Below are positions 5,960 to 9,686 of a DNA stretch of 9,686 nt, piece after piece. The notes beneath the pieces were generated by a model, which made no database searches, had not been told where the DNA came from, and worked only from the letters and a program-made list of their open reading frames with translations. Both the position numbers and the translations under genes were made by a program. This DNA comes from DASYML01 sp036009045 (GTDB lineage Bacteria > Acidobacteriota > Blastocatellia > Pyrinomonadales > Pyrinomonadaceae): assembly GCA_036009045.1 (NCBI GenBank), contig DASYML010000018.1:1-9686 (forward strand), read 5' to 3'. The first letter of the stretch is position 1. Each line of letters opens with the position of its first letter.

Positions 5960-6847
5960 ATGGCAATTAAACGTAGACGAAAAGAGCGCATCTCCATCGC
6001 GCATCTGAAGAATCCGGTCTCCAGGTCGCCGCAAACCCCTCTGCGCTGGCTCGCCGCGAGTCTCTCCAAGGTGGCCCGCTATGCGCTCACCGAACCATAC
6101 ATGCTCAAGGTCGAGCGTCAGGCCATCGGCCTCCGCAGGCTCCCGCGCGAACTGGACCGCCTGCGCATCGTTCAACTCTCGGACATACACCACAGCCCCT
6201 TCACGGGGAGCGAACAGATTGAGCGCGCCATTGAGACCGCCAACAGCCTCGAACCGGACATCATCGCCCTGACCGGCGACTATGTCTCGCACGAGCGAGA
6301 GTACGCGGCCCCCTGTGCCGCCATGATGGGACGCCTGCGTGCGCGCTACGGCGTTTACGCGGTCCTCGGCAATCACGACCACTGGACGGACGCCGCGCTC
6401 ATCACAGACCTCTTTAAACTCGAAGGCATACGCATGCTGGTCAACGAAGGGATGCGTTTCGAGTTGGGCGGAGCTTCCTTCTGGCTCGCGGGCGTGGACG
6501 ATACGATGGTCGGGCAGGAAGATCTCCCGCTGGCCCTCGCAGGCTCTGGCGAAGATGAGATGAAACTCCTGCTCGCACACAACCCGGTCATCCTGCGCCG
6601 CGCCGCAAGGGCCGGTGTAGACCTCGTCCTGAGCGGCCACACGCACGGCGGGCAAGTCGCTCTGCGTTCCGAGCGCAACGCCTCTGGACGCCCTCGCCGC
6701 CGTCTCCTGAAGGGCCTCGGACGCCAGGGCAACACACAGATTTACGTCACGCGCGGCCTCGGCACGGTCGTGCTCCCGATACGCTACGGCTGCCCGCCGG
6801 AAGTCTCTCTCCTCGAACTCCGTACGACAGTGACGAGTGACAAGTGA
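5960..6847 (+). CDS. Calcineurin-like metallophosphoesterase (YkuE-like)
   Basis: This protein has 295 residues from ATG 5960. The frame runs open upstream into the permease gene, but that stretch crosses the inverted repeat and promoter and is not coding. The start has no clear ribosome site; ATG 6101 (MLKVERQ) is the alternative. All metallophosphoesterase motifs are present: LSDIHH (D75, H77), TGD (D107), GNHD (N138, H139, D140), AHNP (H207) and SGHTHGG (H227, H229), so a two-metal active site is expected. The basic N-terminus (IKRRRKER) is followed by a weakly hydrophobic stretch (LRWLAASLSKVARYAL) but no clear signal peptide; many relatives are membrane-associated. The substrate is unknown; phospholipid or nucleotide phosphoesters are possible, and the next gene is a phospholipid synthase. 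The last residues (TVTSDK) and the stop are encoded by the GTGACGA repeat, so the natural C-terminus has been rewritten or extended by that element. Confidence 0.87.
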   Translation: MAIKRRRKERISIAHLKNPVSRSPQTPLRWLAASLSKVARYALTEPYMLKVERQAIGLRRLPRELDRLRIVQLSDIHHSPFTGSEQIERAIETANSLEPDIIALTGDYVSHEREYAAPCAAMMGRLRARYGVYAVLGNHDHWTDAALITDLFKLEGIRMLVNEGMRFELGGASFWLAGVDDTMVGQEDLPLALAGSGEDEMKLLLAHNPVILRRAARAGVDLVLSGHTHGGQVALRSERNASGRPRRRLLKGLGRQGNTQIYVTRGLGTVVLPIRYGCPPEVSLLELRTTVTSDK

Positions 6848-6909
6848 CGAGTGACAAGCTAAGAATGCTTGTCTTTGCTTGTCACTCGTCACTCGTCACT
6901 CGTCACTGT
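6827..6909. repeat. Inverted repeat built from GTGACGA heptamers
   Basis: The 32-nt arms (6827-6858 and 6878-6909) are complementary except at one position, with a 19-nt loop. Each arm is a run of 7-nt units (GTGACGA or GTGACAA), about four copies. A second, competing hairpin is possible: GACAAGC (6853-6859) with GCTTGTC (6867-6873), and GCTTGTC recurs at 6877-6883. The left arm overlaps the end of the metallophosphoesterase gene and provides its TGA; the right arm ends 6 nt before the phosphatidyltransferase ATG. Confidence 0.92.
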
Positions 6910-6915
6910 TCTTGA

Positions 6916-7509
6916 ATGTCTTCCAGAATCATCACGCTGCCCAACCTGCTCACTATGTTTCGCATGGTGTTGATACCCGTCTTCGTTTCATTTCTCTTCT
7001 ACCAGAAGTTCGGTTGGGCTTTGGCCGTCTTTATGCTGGCGGGCGTGACGGACGGGCTGGACGGACTCTTCGCGCGCCGCTTTGACCAGCGGTCCCAACT
7101 CGGCTCCATCCTAGACCCGATTGCGGACAAACTCCTGCTCGTGACCTCCTTCATAGTGCTCTCGATGCCCTCCATCAGCCCGTATCCGAGGCCGAGCCAT
7201 TTCCCTGTGCCCTTCTGGGTCACGACCGCCGTCATCAGCCGCGATATTTTCATCATCGTCGGCGCGGCGGCCATCAACATCGTGACGGGCTTTCGCGGCT
7301 TTCGTCCTTCCTGGCCCGGCAAGGTCAGCACGGTCGTTCAAATCTTCGCCATCACAGCCGTCCTCTTCGCCTCCGTCTTTCCAAGGGGGAGCGGTTATTA
7401 CCTGCCGACGGTCTACGTGACGGTCTTCGTGCTCACGGTCTTCTCCGGCGCGCACTACGTTTTCTTCGCCTCAAAACTGCTCAACGAAGAGCGCCGCCAG
7501 ACGGAATAG
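6916..7509 (+). CDS. CDP-alcohol phosphatidyltransferase (PgsA-like)
   Basis: This 197-residue integral membrane protein carries the complete family signature D(x)2DG(x)2AR(x)8G(x)3D(x)3D: D46, D49, G50, A53, R54, G63, D67 and D71. These residues bind metal and the CDP group. The N-terminus (ITLPNLLTMFRMVLIP) is typical of phosphatidylglycerophosphate synthases, which join CDP-diacylglycerol and glycerol-3-phosphate at the inner membrane. Related enzymes make cardiolipin or other headgroups, so the exact acceptor is not certain. About five or six hydrophobic segments are visible and the length is normal. ATG 6916 is the first possible start because TGA immediately precedes it (TGAATG). There is no ribosome binding site: the heptamer inverted repeat occupies that position. 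Translation may depend on coupling or on the hairpin. Co-transcription with the upstream metallophosphoesterase (68-nt gap) is plausible. Confidence 0.88.
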   Translation: MSSRIITLPNLLTMFRMVLIPVFVSFLFYQKFGWALAVFMLAGVTDGLDGLFARRFDQRSQLGSILDPIADKLLLVTSFIVLSMPSISPYPRPSHFPVPFWVTTAVISRDIFIIVGAAAINIVTGFRGFRPSWPGKVSTVVQIFAITAVLFASVFPRGSGYYLPTVYVTVFVLTVFSGAHYVFFASKLLNEERRQTE

Positions 7510-7601
7510 CCCGCGCGAGATTTTCCCTCCAATTAGTTAAATTACTGTTTATAGGGGATTTATTTCCCTTGGGCGGGGCTTCGTCAGGATTAAAATAAAA
7601 G

Positions 7602-7630
7602 TTGACAAAAGCGGACTCAGGTATTATATT
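7602..7630 (+). promoter_or_regulatory. Near-consensus sigma-70 promoter of dnaK
   Basis: TTGACA (7602-7607), a spacer of exactly 17 nt, and TATATT (7625-7630), with an A-rich stretch just upstream (TAAAATAAAA) that could act as an UP element. Transcription should start near 7637. No CIRCE operator (TTAGCACTC-N9-GAGTGCTAA) or heat-shock sigma-32 promoter is seen, which suggests high basal expression. Confidence 0.8.
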
Positions 7631-7636
7631 AAGAGC

Positions 7637-7778
7637 ATATTCAACCCGTGGCTAACTCGGGCTGTGGGGCATGTTAGGTCGCCTCTGGCAGCCTTCAAGA
7701 TGGGACGGCGGGCGCTAATTTTGATGCCCACCGGGAGAATTTTGGGCGGGCAATCCAAACTTTGGAGAGAAGAGAGCA
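7637..7778 (+). promoter_or_regulatory. Long, potentially structured dnaK leader
   Basis: About 140 nt separate the predicted transcription start from the dnaK ATG. Possible pairings include CCCG (7645-7648) with CGGG (7658-7661), GGGCAT (7667-7672) with ATGCCC (7724-7729) enclosing CGCC (7680-7683) with GGCG (7707-7710), and an alternative pairing of GCCC with GGGC near 7744. AATTTTG occurs twice (7717-7723, 7738-7744). A 15-codon ORF (7671-7718, two Trp codons) is present but has a poorly spaced ribosome site. I recognise no known riboswitch or RNA family. Confidence 0.45.
7754..7769 (+). promoter_or_regulatory. dnaK ribosome binding site inside a small palindrome
   Basis: GGAGAG (7764-7769) precedes ATG 7779 by 9 nt. 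TCCAAACTTTGGA (7754-7766) is a near-perfect palindrome that can fold into a 5-bp hairpin covering the GGA of the ribosome site. This weak structure could open with heat, but it may also be incidental. Confidence 0.5.
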
Positions 7779-9686
7779 ATGAGTAAGATTATAGGAATTG
7801 ATTTAGGCACGACCAACTCTGTGGTGGCCGTGATGGAAGGCGGCGAACCGACCGTCATCACCAACTCGGAAGGCGGACGCACGACGCCCTCCGTGGTGGC
7901 TTTTGCCAAGGACGGCAATCGCCTCGTCGGGCAGGTCGCCAAGCGTCAGGCCGTGACCAATCCTGAAAACACAGTCTATTCAATCAAGCGTTTTATGGGC
8001 CGACGCTTTAACGAAGTGTCGGAAGAGATCAAACAGGTCCCGTATAAAGTTCAGGGCAGCGGCAGCGGCGGCGACGTGCGCGTTTACGCGGGCGGCAAGG
8101 ATTGGAGTCCGCCGGAGATTTCGGCGATGATTCTGCAAAAGATGAAACAGTCCGCAGAAGATTATCTGGGCCAGAAAGTTGATAAGGCGGTCATCACCGT
8201 CCCCGCCTACTTTAACGACGCGCAGAGACAGGCGACCAAGGATGCGGGGCGCATCGCCGGTCTCGAAGTAATGCGTATCGTCAACGAGCCGACGGCGGCG
8301 GCGCTCGCTTACGGCCTCGATAAGAAGAAGGACGAGACCATCGCGGTCTTCGACTTCGGCGGCGGAACCTTCGACATCTCTATCCTCGAAGTGGGCGAGG
8401 GCGTCGTCGAAGTTAAAAGCACCAACGGCGACACGCATCTCGGCGGCGACGATATAGACGAGCGCCTCATGGAATGGATTATAGAGGAGTTCAAGAAAGA
8501 CCAGGGCATAGACCTCTCGAACGACAAGATGGCTTTGCAGCGTCTCAAGGAGGCTGCCGAGAAGGCCAAGATTGAACTCTCCTCCGCGATGGAGACGGAG
8601 ATTAACCTGCCCTTCATCACGGCGGACGCCTCCGGCCCGAAGCATCTCGTCATGAAGTTGACGCGCGCACGCTTCGAGCAGTTGATTGATCCCATTTTGA
8701 AGCGGCTCATGCCGCCAGTAGAGCAGGCCATCAAGGACGCTGGTCTGGATGCATCGAAGATTGACGAGGTGGTGCTCGTCGGCGGCTCGACGCGTATTCC
8801 GAAGGTGCAGGAGATGGTCAAGGCGCAGTTTGGCAAAGAGCCTAACAAGAGCGTCAACCCTGATGAAGTTGTGGCTATCGGCGCAGCCGTCCAGGCGGGC
8901 GTGCTCTCCGGCGAGAAGACGGACATACTGCTCCTGGACGTGACGCCTTTGAGCCTCGGCATCGAAACCCTGGGCGGCGTGTTCACTAAGCTGATCGAGC
9001 GCAACACGACGATTCCGACCAGAAAGTCCGAGGTCTTCTCGACGGCATCGGACAATCAGACTTCCGTCGAAGTCCACGTGCTTCAGGGCGAGCGACCGAT
9101 GGCGACAGACAATCGCACGCTCGGCAAATTCCACCTCGTTGGAATTCCGCCCGCACCGCGCGGCATGCCGCAGGTCGAAGTTACCTTCGACATCGACGCC
9201 AACGGCATAGTCAACGTCTCGGCCAAAGACATGGGCACGGGACGCGAGCAGAAGATCACCATCACCGCCTCTTCTGGTCTCTCCAAGGAGGAGATTGACA
9301 AGATGATGCGTGATGCCGAATCGCATTCCGCCGACGATGTGCGCAAGCGCGAGGAGATCGAAGCGCGCAATCGTCTTGATGGTCTGCAATACCAGGTGGA
9401 GAAGACCTTCAACGAGAATCGCGAAAAGGTTGTCGATGCGACGGCGGCGACAGAGATCGAAGCGGCCCTTGCGGATGCCAAGAAGGCGACAGAAGAGGGC
9501 GGCGTCGAACGCATGAACGATGCCTTCAACCGTCTGCAAACCGCCTCGCACAAACTGGCCGAGGCGCTCTATTCGCAAACCGGCGCGGGTGGCGGCGGCG
9601 AAACCGGTCAGGCTTCAGCCGCAGGCGCGTCCGGCTCTACTTCGCAGGGTACGAGTGGCGGCGGCGGCGAGGACGACGTCATCGAC
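7779..9686 (+). CDS. dnaK: Chaperone DnaK (Hsp70), last residues missing
   Basis: 636 codons are present and the frame is still open at the window end; the visible end (EDDVID) is where DnaK proteins usually have only a few residues left. The ATPase domain carries GIDLGTTNS (6-14), VFDFGGGTFD (190-199) and VGGSTRIP (334-341). The interdomain linker is DILLLDVTP from 382, followed by the beta substrate-binding domain and the helical lid, then a Gly/Ser-rich tail and the acidic end. DnaK is the cytoplasmic ATP-driven chaperone that binds exposed hydrophobic peptides together with DnaJ and GrpE; neither partner gene is in the window, nor is hrcA. The start is fixed by the conserved MSKIIGIDLGTTNS. 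All catalytic motifs are intact and the length is normal. The gene has its own strong promoter and long leader. Confidence 0.97.
   Translation, partial: MSKIIGIDLGTTNSVVAVMEGGEPTVITNSEGGRTTPSVVAFAKDGNRLVGQVAKRQAVTNPENTVYSIKRFMGRRFNEVSEEIKQVPYKVQGSGSGGDVRVYAGGKDWSPPEISAMILQKMKQSAEDYLGQKVDKAVITVPAYFNDAQRQATKDAGRIAGLEVMRIVNEPTAAALAYGLDKKKDETIAVFDFGGGTFDISILEVGEGVVEVKSTNGDTHLGGDDIDERLMEWIIEEFKKDQGIDLSNDKMALQRLKEAAEKAKIELSSAMETEINLPFITADASGPKHLVMKLTRARFEQLIDPILKRLMPPVEQAIKDAGLDASKIDEVVLVGGSTRIPKVQEMVKAQFGKEPNKSVNPDEVVAIGAAVQAGVLSGEKTDILLLDVTPLSLGIETLGGVFTKLIERNTTIPTRKSEVFSTASDNQTSVEVHVLQGERPMATDNRTLGKFHLVGIPPAPRGMPQVEVTFDIDANGIVNVSAKDMGTGREQKITITASSGLSKEEIDKMMRDAESHSADDVRKREEIEARNRLDGLQYQVEKTFNENREKVVDATAATEIEAALADAKKATEEGGVERMNDAFNRLQTASHKLAEALYSQTGAGGGGETGQASAAGASGSTSQGTSGGGGEDDVID

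Noticed and set aside
6827..6909. CRISPR-like short repeats
   Set aside because: The units are contiguous 7-mers in inverted arms with no spacers, so this is not a CRISPR array.
7553..7569. Terminator for the phosphatidyltransferase gene
   Set aside because: AGGGGA/TTCCCT is only a 6-bp stem with one wobble and no T-run, so it is too weak to call.
7666..7731. tRNA-like acceptor pairing GGGCAT/ATGCCC
   Set aside because: There is no T-loop (GTTCRA), anticodon stem or D-arm in the right places.
7666..7745. ZTP (pfl) riboswitch-like words in the dnaK leader (CTGGC ... CCACCGGGAG)
   Set aside because: The P1 stem and the downstream CCGCC-type pseudoknot partner do not form, and dnaK is not a folate or purine gene. 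It is probably coincidence.
7980..9578. A 532-codon open frame on the minus strand opposite dnaK
   Set aside because: Long antisense frames opposite Hsp70 genes are a known by-product of their codon bias. The predicted protein has no recognisable domain and the plus strand is unmistakably DnaK.

Overview
The window is about 9.7 kb of GC-rich (roughly 60% by eye) bacterial chromosome with eight protein genes, seven on the plus strand and one on the minus strand. No rRNA, tRNA, CRISPR array or transposase is visible. The S74-type surface protein, the ligase-exonuclease-like MBL protein and the unlinked dnaK with a glycine-rich tail suggest an Acidobacteriota-like soil or environmental bacterium, perhaps class Blastocatellia. 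That placement is an inference from gene style, not from a marker gene.

Layout. (1) 2-1543: the 3' part of a large surface or tail-fibre-like protein with YadA-like 14-residue head repeats, a Peptidase S74 chaperone domain and a terminal coiled coil, closed by a strong intrinsic terminator. (2) 1698-2006: a small, less GC-rich coiled-coil protein made of four 11-residue repeats. (3) 2184-3215: a metallo-beta-lactamase/beta-CASP exonuclease-like protein. (4) 3263-3778, minus strand: a response regulator whose C-terminal part looks like a ribbon-helix-helix DNA-binding unit. (5) 3933-5717: an SLC13-type anion permease with two cytoplasmic TrkA-C domains. (6) 5960-6847: a calcineurin-like metallophosphoesterase. 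(7) 6916-7509: a CDP-alcohol phosphatidyltransferase (PgsA-like). (8) 7779 to the window end: dnaK, complete except for its last few residues, behind a near-consensus sigma-70 promoter and a leader of about 140 nt.

The genes do not form one pathway. Metallophosphoesterase and phosphatidyltransferase are adjacent and could be co-transcribed; the others appear to be separate units, several with their own promoter-like sites.

The most unusual signal is in the spacers. Three intergenic regions (3790-3912, 5719-5841, 6827-6909) each hold a long inverted repeat whose arms are built from 7-nt units. The unit differs at each locus (CAGTTTT; a degenerate NNNGGGG type; GTGACGA), but the architecture is the same. 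One of these elements supplies the last codons and stop of the metallophosphoesterase gene and ends seven bases before the phosphatidyltransferase start. They resemble in principle the heptanucleotide tandem repeats (STRR) known in cyanobacteria, but here they are folded into inverted repeats.
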